The translations under genes and the position numbers were made by a program. DNA of 32,500 bases from Stramonita haemastoma (lineage: Eukaryota; Mollusca; Gastropoda; Neogastropoda; Muricidae): positions 43,484,549 to 43,517,048 of the forward strand of contig CM060317.1 of NCBI GenBank assembly GCA_030674155.1, read 5' to 3'. Positions 1 to 11,530 of this stretch are shown here, piece by piece (position 1 is the stretch's first letter; every line of letters begins with the position of its first letter). A model generated the notes under the pieces. It did no database searches, had not been told where the DNA came from, and saw only the letters and a program-made list of their open reading frames with translations.

Positions 1-172
1 TTCTCACCCCACCCAGGTGTAAAAGGGGTACCAACCTTGTGTTGGGGGTTAACCCTGCGATAGACTGGCGTCCTATCCAGGGGGGAGTCTATGACTCAGT
101 TGCTTAACGCCACAAAACCTGGGATAAGCACCGGCCTGATGAGCCTTAGGCTCGGGACAGACTTTAACTAAA
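1..172 (+). mobile_element. SINE-A copy, 5' part cut by the window edge
   Basis: Matches, in the same order and on opposite strand, the sequence at 11096-11270 and 6564-6720. Shared landmarks are the CACCCCACCCAGGTGTAAAA block, GGTACCAACCTTGTGTTGGG, CGATAGACTGGCGTCCTATC, and GCCTGATGAGCCTTAGGCTC. It ends in the family's CAGACTTTAAC tail, followed by a CATA microsatellite. The tRNA-like head lies outside the window. Confidence 0.8.
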
Positions 173-560
173 TACATACATACATAACATACTCTTACAT
201 TCATACATTCAAACATACATACATTTGTTGAAGTTGTAGTCCCAGTGTAGATATCCCATTTCGGGACTATTGTTGTATGTCATCCCACTTTGGCATTGGG
301 GGCCACCCTACAAATAGTCCAGTTCTTGAAGCAACAGGGCTATGCAAGCAAAAAGATGCTGTGCAAGCTTAATTAAAATACATACATACATACATACATA
401 CATACATACATACTACTACATACATACTTAAATAGGCCTACATACATAAACATACGTACATACAAACATATACATACATACATAATTTTTTTATTATATT
501 TAACAACATACATACATACACAGGCCTACATACATGCACATACGTACATACTACTACATA
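173..560. repeat. CATA/TACA tetranucleotide microsatellite region
   Basis: Imperfect (CATA)n repeats occur at 173-220, 380-410, 430-480 and 508-560, with unique AT-rich sequence between. They begin directly at the 3' tail of the SINE-A copy, so the tract may have grown from the SINE tail. Confidence 0.85.
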
Positions 561-654
561 CATGAGAAAGAAAACCTTGCTATAATAATAATTATGGTTG
601 TTGGTTTAGTTGGGGAACGTATGTGACTCCAGCAGTAGGCTATACAAGAGCAGC

Positions 655-1120
655 AGCGCCCGCCAACAGCTGTTTAGCTACCTAAGTACGGTAGTTTGCC
701 CCGCGCTGCTCTCTCACGCCCTGCGCTAGCTTGTTCTTCTTCGCCGTCTAACGAGCGTGTAGGCTCCTGCTCGAGATGTTTATATTTACAGAAGATCGCT
801 TTCCTCTGTGCTATCCCCTCTCTCCCCGCGCTCTTCTTGTCTTTCTGTCCTTTCCATCGACTTCATCGATTCAGCCACGAAGAGGGCAAAGGTCATCGTA
901 GGAAAGAGAAAAGAAAAGAAAAAAAAATCGAAGTCGGCGAACAACAGTGTGTTGCCGGTCGCCGCCAAACGGTGGCCGCCGTGGCGACATCGACTTGCGA
1001 AATTTTGTAGTAAACCGGGCTACGTGCAGACTGCACCGCGCTTACTTCTCCGTTCGATGCCCGGGGCATCGTGCAGAGGAAAGGGTGCCCACTTTGCTTA
1101 CGCGCGCGCGCACTCCACGT
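655..1120 (+). promoter_or_regulatory. CpG-rich block, candidate promoter or 5' UTR
   Basis: This stretch has dense CG dinucleotides (for example gccggtcgccgccaaacgg near 955 and repeated cgcg), unlike the surrounding AT-rich DNA. A second, weaker CpG-rich patch is at about 2880-3060, with GATCGATGG occurring twice (2952 and 2969). CpG-rich islands next to a developmental gene often mark unmethylated promoters. No TATA box or transcription start can be assigned, and open frames here are short and look non-coding. Confidence 0.3.
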
Positions 1121-1300
1121 CAGCACGCACGCACGCACACACACACACACGCAACATACACACCCCTCTACTCTACCTCTCATCCTCTCTCTCTCTCTCT
1201 CTCTCTTCTGTCTGTCTCGCGCGCATAAGCACACACACACCCCCCCACCACACACACACACACACAACACATACACACTCGGCGCGCGCGCGCGCGCCAT
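1121..1300. repeat. CA, CT and CG simple repeats
   Basis: (CA)n at 1130-1150 and 1228-1270, (CT)n at 1187-1205, then an alternating CG tract at about 1280-1297. The alternating purine-pyrimidine sequence is the type that can adopt Z-DNA. Frames across it are repeat artefacts. Confidence 0.85.
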
Positions 1301-1317
1301 AACATATTGTGTACGCA

Positions 1318-1612
1318 CGTTGTGTCACCCAGGTTCGAATCCCATTCAAGGGGATATTTTCCCCTGGAGTGAACACCAGTGCAGAATCCACTCCTCAAAA
1401 ATCATTCGGTTGAGACTACATCCGAGGCCCTCTGTGGGCAGAACGTCTTGCGCTCACGTTAAAACCTGCCCCGCTTTTCGAGAGAGTAGGACATTGTGTG
1501 TGCCGGTGGGAACAGATGACAAAATTTACAAAACTGCATACACACAGAAACAGGATGTAATAAAGCAACATGAGTGCTTTATTCCATTATCCTTGATATA
1601 AAAATTCATGAT
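1318..1612 (+). mobile_element. SINE-B copy (sense), 5' truncated
   Basis: Starts around the B-box-like AGGTTCGAATCCC and continues through the family body (ggggatattttcccctgg, cagaacgtcttgcgc, ccgcttttcgagagagtagg, ccggtgggaacagatgac). It ends at the ATTCCATTATCCTTGATATA end sequence. The same order is seen, reversed, at 12295-12645, 25783-26127 and 31430-31795. The A-box half of the tRNA-like head is missing; CA and CG repeats abut the break. Confidence 0.8.
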
Positions 1613-1689
1613 ATAAAAGATTAAATAAAAGATAAAAACATCATCGATACGATTGTAGTCGGGGAACACGCCACCCATACCAACTCACG

Positions 1690-2000
1690 CCGCGCGCGCG
1701 ACACACACACATACACACGCACACACACACACACGCATGCACGCGCGCGAACACACACACACACACACACACAAACCACACATACACACGCACGCACGCA
1801 CACACACACACACAACCACACAACACAACACACACACACACACAACCACACATACACAACACACACAACGATAAAAAACAAAACACAAATATAAGCACAC
1901 GACTTGCAAATCAACACATAAGGAAAACCACAACACACCACACAACACACACACACACCACACACACACACACACACACAACACACACACACACCATGCG
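1690..2000. repeat. CA-rich microsatellite region
   Basis: About 300 bp of (CA)n with CG and AACA interruptions. The long minus-strand valine/cysteine frames over it are microsatellite artefacts. Confidence 0.85.
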
Positions 2001-3350
2001 TGCCCGTGCGTCCGTTAGTGCGCACGCCTGCGCGCGATAATTGTTTACAGTTAGGCTAGGCCTAGGCCCAGCGCTTCATTTCAGTCAGTGGTGAGCACGG
2101 GAAAACGATCGAAGGGGAAACCCAGTTCTCTCCGCGAGCTTTGCGCGCGGGGTTAAAAATAGCCTGACCCTAGCCCCCCCACCAAACACACATGTGTTTA
2201 TCGGCGGTGTGTACGTGTGTACGTGTGTGTGTGTAGTGGTAGTGGTAGAGGCGGAGGGAGACTTGGGAACAAGCGTAGTTGAGAGAAGGCGGGACAGATT
2301 TGCGATCGTGCCAGCAGTTTGGAAGTTCCTCAAAATGTGGCAGGCTTATTTGTTGTGAACAGGGGAAAATAATAGAAGGAAAAATCATTTCGGCGCCCAT
2401 ACATCCACATTGCATTTGGATTCTGCTGCTGCTTTGCTTTGATCTGTACTGAACAAGGCTAGTCAACGTGTGTGCCTGTGTCACTACTTTGCAGGGCAGC
2501 TTTTTTTTCTTCTTATTTTGCTTTTTAAGGATTTTTTTTTTTTTGGTAAGTAGAAAAATAGAATGGTTGTTTTCAGTGAAGTCTGTCCAAGTGAAGAGGA
2601 TGATCAGTTTTTAGAATGAAAAAAATTATTTTGGAGAACAGGGCAGCTTAGGATGGGGAAAAACCCCGAACTGATGAATACTTCATGGTGAAGATAGTGT
2701 CAGTTTTGGTGTTTTTTCCCCTCATCATTATTTTTTTTACTTTTCTATATGATATCTCGGCAAAGGTGGTGTAACGCATATGGAAGCTTCCTCAACACGT
2801 GTGACACAACACTCTGAGGCAGTGTCACTGGCCTAGTGTGGGAACGTCGTGTAGCCTAGTGGTGGTGGTTGTGGGATGCGTGCGTTCCGCCACTGTCGTT
2901 GCTGCGGGCACTGGCAGGTCTGTATGTGTTTCCATACATGTACAAGAGGTGATCGATGGTAGCACAGCGATCGATGGGCGCTAGCTACTTCTGCCGCCGG
3001 TCACCCGAATCCGATCAGCACGTGCCAGTGCTAGCCTAGTAGTGTCGCTGGGCCGTGGCGAGAGGGGTGGGTGTGTGGAAGAATGCCCCGCCCCTTCGCT
3101 CCTTCAGTCCACACGGGTAGAAAGTGTTATGGAAAAAGGAGGAGGGAAGGGGGTGCTGGCTGGGTTTTTTTGTGGAGTTTTTTGGGTGGTGGTGGGGGTG
3201 TTAGGTTGGGGGTGGAGAACCTTCAAGTTAAAGCAGGCAGCAAGCAGGAGGGAAGGAGAGAGAGGGGGGTGGGGGGTGGAAGCCACAGTCGACCTAACTA
3301 GGTCATTGTTAGTGGGACGGTCGTCGTGGCCTCATGTGTTGTATGTATAC

Positions 3351-3352
<2 letters not shown>

Positions 3353-3413
<61 letters not shown>
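3353..3413 (+). repeat. (GT)n microsatellite
   Basis: An uninterrupted GT tract of about 30 units, 560 bp upstream of the LDB start codon. Confidence 0.95.
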
Positions 3414-3414
<1 letters not shown>

Positions 3415-3877
3415 CCTGCGAATATGTAAACTGTGTGTGACCAGCCACCACTCCCTAACCTAGCTGACACACAACACACAAGGCGAATCTGATTGTGATT
3501 GTGCTTTTTTTTTTTTTTTTTTTTCAAACCAGGGTTTAACACCGCTTACAAACAACTTCGTCAGTGATTTTGAAGTGCACCGGGGTAGGCTAATAATTGT
3601 CTTCAGTAGACTGCAGGGAGGGGGACTTCTCCAATAAATAACACGGCTCTTGGTTTTCCATCGTCGAAAACACTTGTATGGGAGAGAGAAATCTATACAT
3701 TTTTAGTCCAGTGAACATTTTTCCCAGAGGCAGTTTTATGAGTATGTTACAGCCTCTCGGCTATAGGCCATGTCTAGTTTGCTGCTGAGAGGGCATTGGT
3801 GTGTGCCTGTGTCATGTAACGCAGAGATGGACTTGAAAACTGGATAGTGTAGTTAGGTATAGCCTAGCGTCTCCAAA

Positions 3878-3913
3878 ATGAACAGTCGCGGTGGGGCCAC
3901 AGGCGCCCGATAG
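3878..3913 (+). promoter_or_regulatory. Possible short upstream ORF in the 5' leader
   Basis: ATG at 3878 opens an 11-codon frame (MNSRGGATGAR) closed by TAG at 3911-3913, 56 nt before the chosen LDB start. If the leader is continuous with exon 1 this would be a uORF that could damp translation. Transcription of this stretch is not shown by the sequence. Confidence 0.3.
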
Positions 3914-3969
3914 AGGTTAACAATTAGCACGAGAGTGAAACACAACCGGAGACCTGATTGATCTCTACC

Positions 3970-4176
3970 ATGAACACGATGAACCCCATGCCCCCCATGA
4001 ACAACATGCCCCCCATGAACCCCCCGCCCCCTGGGGGTCCCCCGGGGGGTCCCGACCCCTTCTTCACGTCGCCTTTCTCTCCTTTCTACAGGCGGCCGGC
4101 GCCCAGCTTCATGAGCCAGCAGCAGCCTGACTACCGCATCCACGAGCTCAACAAGCGGCTGCAGCAACGAAACGAG
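3970..4176 (+). CDS. LDB: LDB coding exon 1 (N-terminus, start of dimerisation domain)
   Basis: Encodes residues 1-69. The ATG at 3970 is chosen because an in-frame TGA lies just upstream (3955-3957) and the context ACCATGA has A at -3. The first 35 residues are Met/Pro/Asn/Gly-rich low complexity (MPPMNN and PPPPGGPPGG motifs). PDYRIHELNKRLQQRNE at the end is the conserved entry to the LDB dimerisation domain. The donor is GAG|gtcagc, phase 0. The exon is much richer in GC than its flanks. A pyrimidine run ending in TACAG at 4090-4091 lies inside the exon and could act as an internal 3' splice site, so the Met/Pro-rich head might belong to only one of several N-terminal isoforms. The N-terminus itself is variable between species and is not proven here. 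Confidence 0.85.
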
Positions 4177-4348
4177 GTCAGCCACAGGCGCCTGACTTCG
4201 GGCCGATATTTGTCTTATCTGCCTTAGTGTTGTTTGTCTGGTTTGTGTGTTTGTTTGCCTGGTTGGTTTCTTGTTGTTTGGTACACAGTGGACTTGGGTT
4301 TGGTGTGTGTTTGTTTGGTGTGGTTTGGTGTGTGTGTGTGTGTGGTTT

Positions 4349-4394
<46 letters not shown>

Positions 4395-4868
4395 GTGTGT
4401 GTGTTTAAGTCTCCAATTTTAATATCTTTCCACTTATTTAGATAGAATAAAACCATTTTGGAAACCCTAAAATAGGAGACTGAGTAAGAGAGAAAAGAGA
4501 GATCTTCTCTGAGTGTATATGTGTGTGGGGTGGGGGGGGGGGGGGGGGAGGGGAGGGGATGCTGTGAATGTGTGTGTGTGTGTGTCTTTGTGTGTGTGTC
4601 TGTTGGTATGTGAATGTGCACACATATGTAAGTGTGTGTAATGAATAATGTGTGTAAAAATAGTGTGTGTGCCACATGTACGCACCCTCATACACACATG
4701 CACAGGTCTGTGTGTAACACTGTTTTCAACTCAAGTTAAATCAAGTAAATTTTCATTTCTAGATCATGCATTTGCTGTTTTTCATCCGCTGTGTGTGTGT
4801 GTGTGTTGTGTGTGCGTGTGTGTGTGAGGGGTGGCACAGGTGTGTGCCATTTGTGTGTGTGTGTGCGT

Positions 4869-4908
<40 letters not shown>

Positions 4909-4909
4909 G

Positions 4910-4957
<48 letters not shown>

Positions 4958-5439
4958 CAAGGCAAGGCAAGGCAAGGCAAGGCAAGCAAGGCAAGGCAAG
5001 GCAAGGCAAATTCTTTTATTCGAGGATAATAGATAAGCACACATGTGCTATTTTACATCCAGTCCCCGCCCTTTTCAGGGATAACATCAAAATAAAAGAT
5101 ATTAAACAATAAAACTATACGCAGTACCAAACAACATACAGAAATAAGTACACTGCATATAATAAGGTAAGAGAAATGCGACAGTACACTACATATAATA
5201 AGGTGAGAAAGGTGCACTCATTCAGAGAAAATCAGAAGTCACAATAAAATATTTTGGATTATTAAAGAAGAAGAAAAGAAACGAAAAAGAAAAAAAAAAC
5301 CAGAACAAAACAAACAAATAAACAAACAAAAACAAACAAAAACAAACAAAAAAAAAAACAAAAACCAAACAAAGAAACAAAAAACAAAACAAACAAAACA
5401 AAAAAAAACAAACAAAAAAAACCAACCCCCCAAAAAAAA

Positions 5440-5499
<60 letters not shown>

Positions 5500-5742
5500 T
5501 GCACGCGTGTGTACATGGCATGCGTACATGTGCGCATGCATTTGATTGGTTGGTTGGTTGGTTGTTTTAGAACTTTATATGTCTGGCTTGGTTTGGGTGG
5601 GTTGTTTGGGTGTGAGGTTTCTGCTATTGTGTGTTGTTTTGCTGTGTTATTGTTCAGTGTGTGCTCTTGGGGAGGGGAGAGGGAAGGCAGTGTGTGTGCT
5701 TTGGTGGAGGGAAGGAGAAAGCTCTTCACCACTGTTTGTATA

Positions 5743-5800
<58 letters not shown>

Positions 5801-8800
5801 TCACTGTGTGCACCTTTTTGGGGGGTAGGGATAGGAGGGAGGGAAGGAGAGTGCTCTTTGCCCATGTGTGTATGTGTTGGGTGGATGGGTAAAGTTTTTT
5901 TCTGTTACTTTTTTTTTCATGTTAATGATTTAAACTAATTTTTGCATTATATCTAAATCACCAATTTATTATAAGCTTTTTATAAGATATTTCTCACCAT
6001 GATTTGTAATTCTGAAAATTAGACATTTCTCACTATAATTTACAATATTACTGAAAATCAGACACTTGTTACCATCATTTACATCAATATTACTGAAAAT
6101 CAGGCATTTCTTACCTTTTTTTTTTTTTTTTTTTTTTTACATTCAGGATTTCTTACATTTTTTTTTTTTTACAATGTTACCCAAAAAATCATGAGATTTA
6201 CCCATCATATACATGCATCAATATTAGTACTGAAAATCAGACATTTCTCTCTATCACTATGGTTTACAGTCAATATTATTGAAAATCAAACATTTCTCAC
6301 CATCATTTACAAAACTAAAAATCAGACATTTCTCACCATCATTTTACAGAACATTTTCAGAACATCTTGCGCACACATTAAGAACCCATTCCGCTTTTCG
6401 GAAGAGTAGGCCATTGTGTGCTGGTGGGAACAGATAATAAAATTGAGAAAGCTGCATACACATGGGCACTGGATGTAAACAAGCACTGACTGCTTATTCC
6501 ATTATCCTGAAATTGATTCAAAATAAAAGAAGAAAGTAGACAAATTAAATATATAAATAACAGTTAGTTAAGGTTAAAGTTAAAGTCTGTCCCAAGCCTA
6601 CTAAGGCTCATCAGGCCAGTGCTTATCCCGTTTTCTGTGGCGTTAAGCGACTGACAGTCATAGACTGCCCCCTGGATAGGACGCCAGTCTATCGCAGGGT
6701 TAACCCCCAACACAAGGTTAACATAACAGTACTGAAAGTGAAAATCAGACATTTCTCACCATTATTTACAATATTACTGAAAATCACACATTTCTCAATC
6801 ATATACAATACTGAAAATCAGACACTTCTCACGGACATTTTCAATTTTACTGAAAATCAGACATATCTCACCATCATTTACACAATATTACTGAAAATCA
6901 GACATTTCTCACCATCATTTTCAATACTAAAAATCACACATTTCGCACCATTTTGAAAGTCATGCATTTCTCTCCATTATGAAAATCAGACATTTTTCAC
7001 CATCATTTACATTACAATACTGAAAATCAGTCACTTTTCACCATCATTTACAATACTGAAAATCAGACACTTCTTACCAGCATTTACAATATTGAAAATC
7101 AGACATTTCTCACCATTTACAATATTATTGAAAATCAGACATTTCTCACCATGTGTACAATATTCATGAAAATCAGACATTTCTCACCATCATGTACAGT
7201 ACAATATTTCTGAAAATCAGAATTTCTCACCATCATGAAAATAAATTTCTCACCATCGTGAGAATCAGACACTTCTCATCATGGTTTGCAGTACTGAAAA
7301 TCAGACATTTCTTAACATGATTTGCAATACTAAAATCAGTCTGGAGACTATCAAACATTCCTGTGACATCTAGTGAAAAGAATTTATACTTCTGCACTTC
7401 AGATACAGCTTAGCATACTGAAAACTGATTATCAACTTCATATGATTTTTGACGCAGAGATGTGTTATGATAACCTTTGTTGAAAGGATTGCATACCTTA
7501 GCAATGATATATTGATCAACTAGCAAAAGGTGCACTGGATTGGCGATCATGGTTTTCCTTTGTTTCCGATTGTGACTTGGGTATTTAAAACCAGCATCCA
7601 TTTTTGTCACTTCGCTTATCTCAAGATACTGGAGAGTAGGGGAAGAGGGGGAAGGGGTTGTCTCTGTATTGTCAGATGCCACATTGCATGTTTATCTGAA
7701 TATCTCTGAAACAAAACCTGCCTGTTTATGTGGGATAAGTGGGAGTTGAATTCAGACCATAAAACAGCAGACAGGGGCACTAAGTACTACACTGACTGTA
7801 GTTCAAGGTCCCAGACTTATTTAAAAAAAAAATCCTAACCAACTAAACAACTCCCCCCCCCCCCCCCAACCCCCCAAGCATTTAAATGATTTTATCTGTT
7901 ACTGTTAGTGGTTATAAATCCTTCTACATGTATACATACATGTACACTGTGACGTTGCACTTGGACTTCTCTTGGTGGTAGGAAAAAAAGGCAACTCAAC
8001 AAAAAAACATACCTCTTAATGCTTATAAATGGCTTTCTTACTTTGTAACTGTTGAGGGGGTGTGACTATGCATAAGATACTTTACATTTCGTCAATCTCA
8101 GTATGGTCTCGTATGTTGCTTATTCTTATTTTGTTTATTTCTTTTGTAATGTGTGTGTGTGTGTGTGTGGTCTTGTGTTGTTTGGTGTGTGGTGTGTGTG
8201 TTGTGTGTGTGTATTGTTGTGTGTTCATTTATTTAGTGTTTGGGTTTTTGGTAGTGTTTGTGTGTATTTATTTATGTATTTATACTACTTGAAGTCATGG
8301 CAGATTTCTCTGCGTGAAATTCGGGTTGCTCTCCCCAGGGAGAGCACGTCGCCCCAAGAGCAGCGCCACCCATTATTTGTTTTTCTTTTCCTGTCTGTGA
8401 CTGTATTTATTTCCCTATTAGAGTGGCTTTTTTCTACAGAATTTTGCCAGGAACAACTCTCTTGTTGCTGTAGGTTCTTTTACGTGCTTTAAATAATTAT
8501 GTGTAACACATGGGACCTCGATTTATCATCTCATCCAAAAGACTAGCACCCAGAAAAGTTTTAGGCCCGAATGGGGATCAAACCACCGCACACTTCTGAC
8601 CTGGACTTTTCGCTTTCTAGGCAGGTTCGTTTACCTCTTGACCACTGATCCACTTTGTGTTTGCTTTGTTTTGTTAAAAATCTCATTATTAGTATTACTG
8701 TACTGTTACAAAGTGAGTGCCCTCAGTTTCTAGAAGTAGAAGCCCTTTTTGCATTTGGTTACTATAAATTAGAAGTGTGAGTGGTAGTGTGCATGGTGCA

Positions 8801-11493
8801 TTGACAGCATTGCTGAGTGCAGTGTGTGCTTCCAGGAGAGTGACAACCTGTGGTGGGATGCCTTTGCCACCGAGTTCTTTGAGGATGATGCCTCCCTGAC
8901 CCTGACCTTCTGCCTGGAAGATGGACCCAAACGCTACAGTGAGTCTGTCTGCTACATTTTGTTGTTTGTCATTGTCTTTGGTATTCTGCTTTGTTGTTGA
9001 ATGTTCAGACAGCAACTACTTAACTAGTGTTATCTGTTGTATGATCCAAAATGCGTTTAGCTGCTGTTAAAGTTAAACATCTGACAAGTCAGGCCCAGCA
9101 CATCTGACTTTGGCGTTGATGAGAGTTCTTATATTTCAAGTCTTTCTGAAAAAAAAGGCAGGAGAATGGATGGATCAAGAAGGCAGAAAATAGACAAGAA
9201 CTGAAGAGGGAGGTGACAGGAAGAAAAGGAACAAGGCAGAAGTAAATAGATGAATAGAAAAGAGGGAATTCCTGGCATAGTATTTTCAGAAAATGAGGAA
9301 ACTATTGATAGGTTCACAGTCTCCCTACAGAGATGAATGGTATGACAGTCTCTGTCTAAGTGACTTTTTTTTTTTTCTTTTCTGGGTTGTCTAAATTGCC
9401 GAGATTAACCATAAAGATTTTCGTGGTTATGACTTTTCTCACCATTTTAAAATGTAGACCTACATGCCAACTTTGGAGGCTGATGTCTAAGCATGGCCCC
9501 CGTGTGGATCTGTTTTTATGTGGTCATTCCTACCGCCAGCACACAATGGCCCACCCACTCTCTTGTTTGAAAGATGCAGTGTGATTTTAAGTCTGAGTAA
9601 GATTGTCATCATAATTTTGGCTTTTTTTTATCATGTCTGTCTTATTTCTTTCTTTCGTTTCATTTCATTTCTGTTCTTTTTTTCTTTTTTTTTTTTCAGC
9701 ATCCCTCCTCCCTTTTTTTCACCCTTCCCCTTCGGACCCCTTACATTGTGATATTTTTTTTAATCTATACCTTTTAAAAAATTCTTCCTAGAATTTTTTT
9801 TCAGTTTGTACTTGTTTCATTGTTCATAAACAGTCATGTTTGGGTCTAGGTGTGTATTTTGTAACCCCATGCCTACCATGGCTCAAACATTGTTTCAGAT
9901 GTTTTTGTGAGGTCTGACTAGCCTGTATACTTATGGTTTTTTTCATCTTTAAAAAAAATGTAGGCAGTAGTCTTTCTTAGTCTGAACAAAATCAATATAT
10001 GATAGCCAAGAAAATAAGAAGACATTATGTATTGAATGATAGCCAAGGAAATAAGAAGACATTTTGTATGATGATACAGAAATAGAAGACATTTGTATTG
10101 AATGATAGCCAAGGAAATAAGAAGACATTTATGTATTGAATGATAGCCAAGGAAATAAGAAGACATTTATGTATTGAATGATAGCCAAGGAAATAAGAAG
10201 ACATTTATGTATTGAATGATAGCCAAAGAAATAAGAAGAGGGCATTTATGTATTGAATGATAGCCAAGGAAATAAGAACAAGACATTCGAGAAGTGTAAG
10301 CAGTTCTCCAAAAACCCAAGAGGAGTGAACTGGTTTGGGAATCTACCCCCCAAAAGGCCAAGTTTGCTCTAGCATACAAAAAACTTAAATTGCTGATGAA
10401 TTGGGAGGGAGGGTTTTAGGAATGCTTTTGCTTTGACTGTGTGATTTTGGGTTTTGGGTTTTTTTAGGTGTGTTTTCAGTTTGTTGTGAGTTAGCGTTTT
10501 CGCTTCACTAGTGATGTACATTGCATTGTAACTCTCTGACCTTCTGTCTCTCACCATATACCTGACCTGTGCCGTGTTTTTGATGCATGTTGCAGCCATT
10601 GGCAGGACGCTGATCCCGCGCTACTTCCGCAGCATCTTTGAGGGCGGGGTGACGGACCTGCACTATGTGCTAAAGCACTCCAAGGAGTCCTTCCACAACA
10701 CCACCATCAGCCTGGACTGTGAGCAGGCCGCCATGGTCACCCAGCACGGCAAGCCCATGTTTCCCTATGTGAGTCACTACTCCGGCTTTACCAGTACATG
10801 CATATTTCCTTATGTGACCCACTCAGCATATGTTCTGTGGTATTTTCCTACAAAACTTCTGTACCAACCCTTTGAGTGGTTCTGTATACAGGAATCATTT
10901 ATTGCAAAAAATTATTTTAGAAAGAAAAGTAGGGTCTTGAAAAGTCCATGAAGTTCTGTGTGAATCCTGGCCACACTTAGCTGTGGCTGCTTTCTTCAGT
11001 TTTCCCATGCTTCCTGGAGAGATTCCTTTATACTGTAGTGCTGTGTGTCCCTGAAAAATGCCAGGGAAGTTATCAAAGAGGTATAGTGATTGTTGTTAAA
11101 GTCTGTCCCGAGCCTAAGGCTCATCAGGCCGGTGCTTATCCCGGTTTCTGTGGCGTTAAGCGACTGAGAGTTATAGACTCCCCCCTGGATAGGACGCCAG
11201 TCTATCGCAGGGTTAACCCCCAACACAAGGTTGGTACCCCTTTTACACGTGGGTGGGGTGAGAAAATAGCCATAAAGTGCCTTTTCCAAGGCCACAATGC
11301 CATAGCTGAAAGCTGGGATTGAACCCGCAACCTTTAGATTACGAGTCCAACGCCCTAACCACTAGACTACAGCGGCGGCTATAGTGATTGTTGAGAGGGT
11401 GTTAAACGAAGCATGGCTATGGATTGTATACAGGGGTGCTTGGGTAAGGTTTTGTAAGTGTGGTCTTGAAATACATATGTGTGTGTGTGTGGT

Positions 11494-11530
<37 letters not shown>

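Larger units (their letters stand above)
2001..3969. other. 5' flank of LDB, no recognised gene
   Basis: Contains CpG-bearing patches (2020-2160 and 2880-3060), poly-T runs (2501-2545 and 3505-3524), a G-rich stretch (3150-3290) and a pure GT tract (3353-3413). GGTAAGT at 2544 is a good donor sequence, and this stretch may hold 5' UTR exons, but none can be proven. Nothing protein-like is seen on either strand. Confidence 0.5.
5985..7340 (+). repeat. Degenerate minisatellite in intron 1, unit about 35-43 bp
   Basis: Repeated units built on CTGAAAATCAGACATTTCTC and ACCATCATTTACAATATTA, roughly 25 copies with frequent substitutions and length changes. The array is interrupted by SINE-B (6362-6535) and SINE-A (6564-6720) fragments. 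The frames through it are open only because the unit lacks frequent stops. Confidence 0.9.

Noticed and set aside
3853..4185. 110-codon minus-strand frame over LDB exon 1
   Set aside because: Shadow of the conserved GC-rich plus-strand exon.
11322..11379. tRNA-like sequence with good A and B boxes (also at 12580-12645, 26065-26127 and 31725-31795)
   Set aside because: These are SINE heads: the same sequences occur in several copies followed by a shared non-tRNA body and tail, so they are not tRNA genes.
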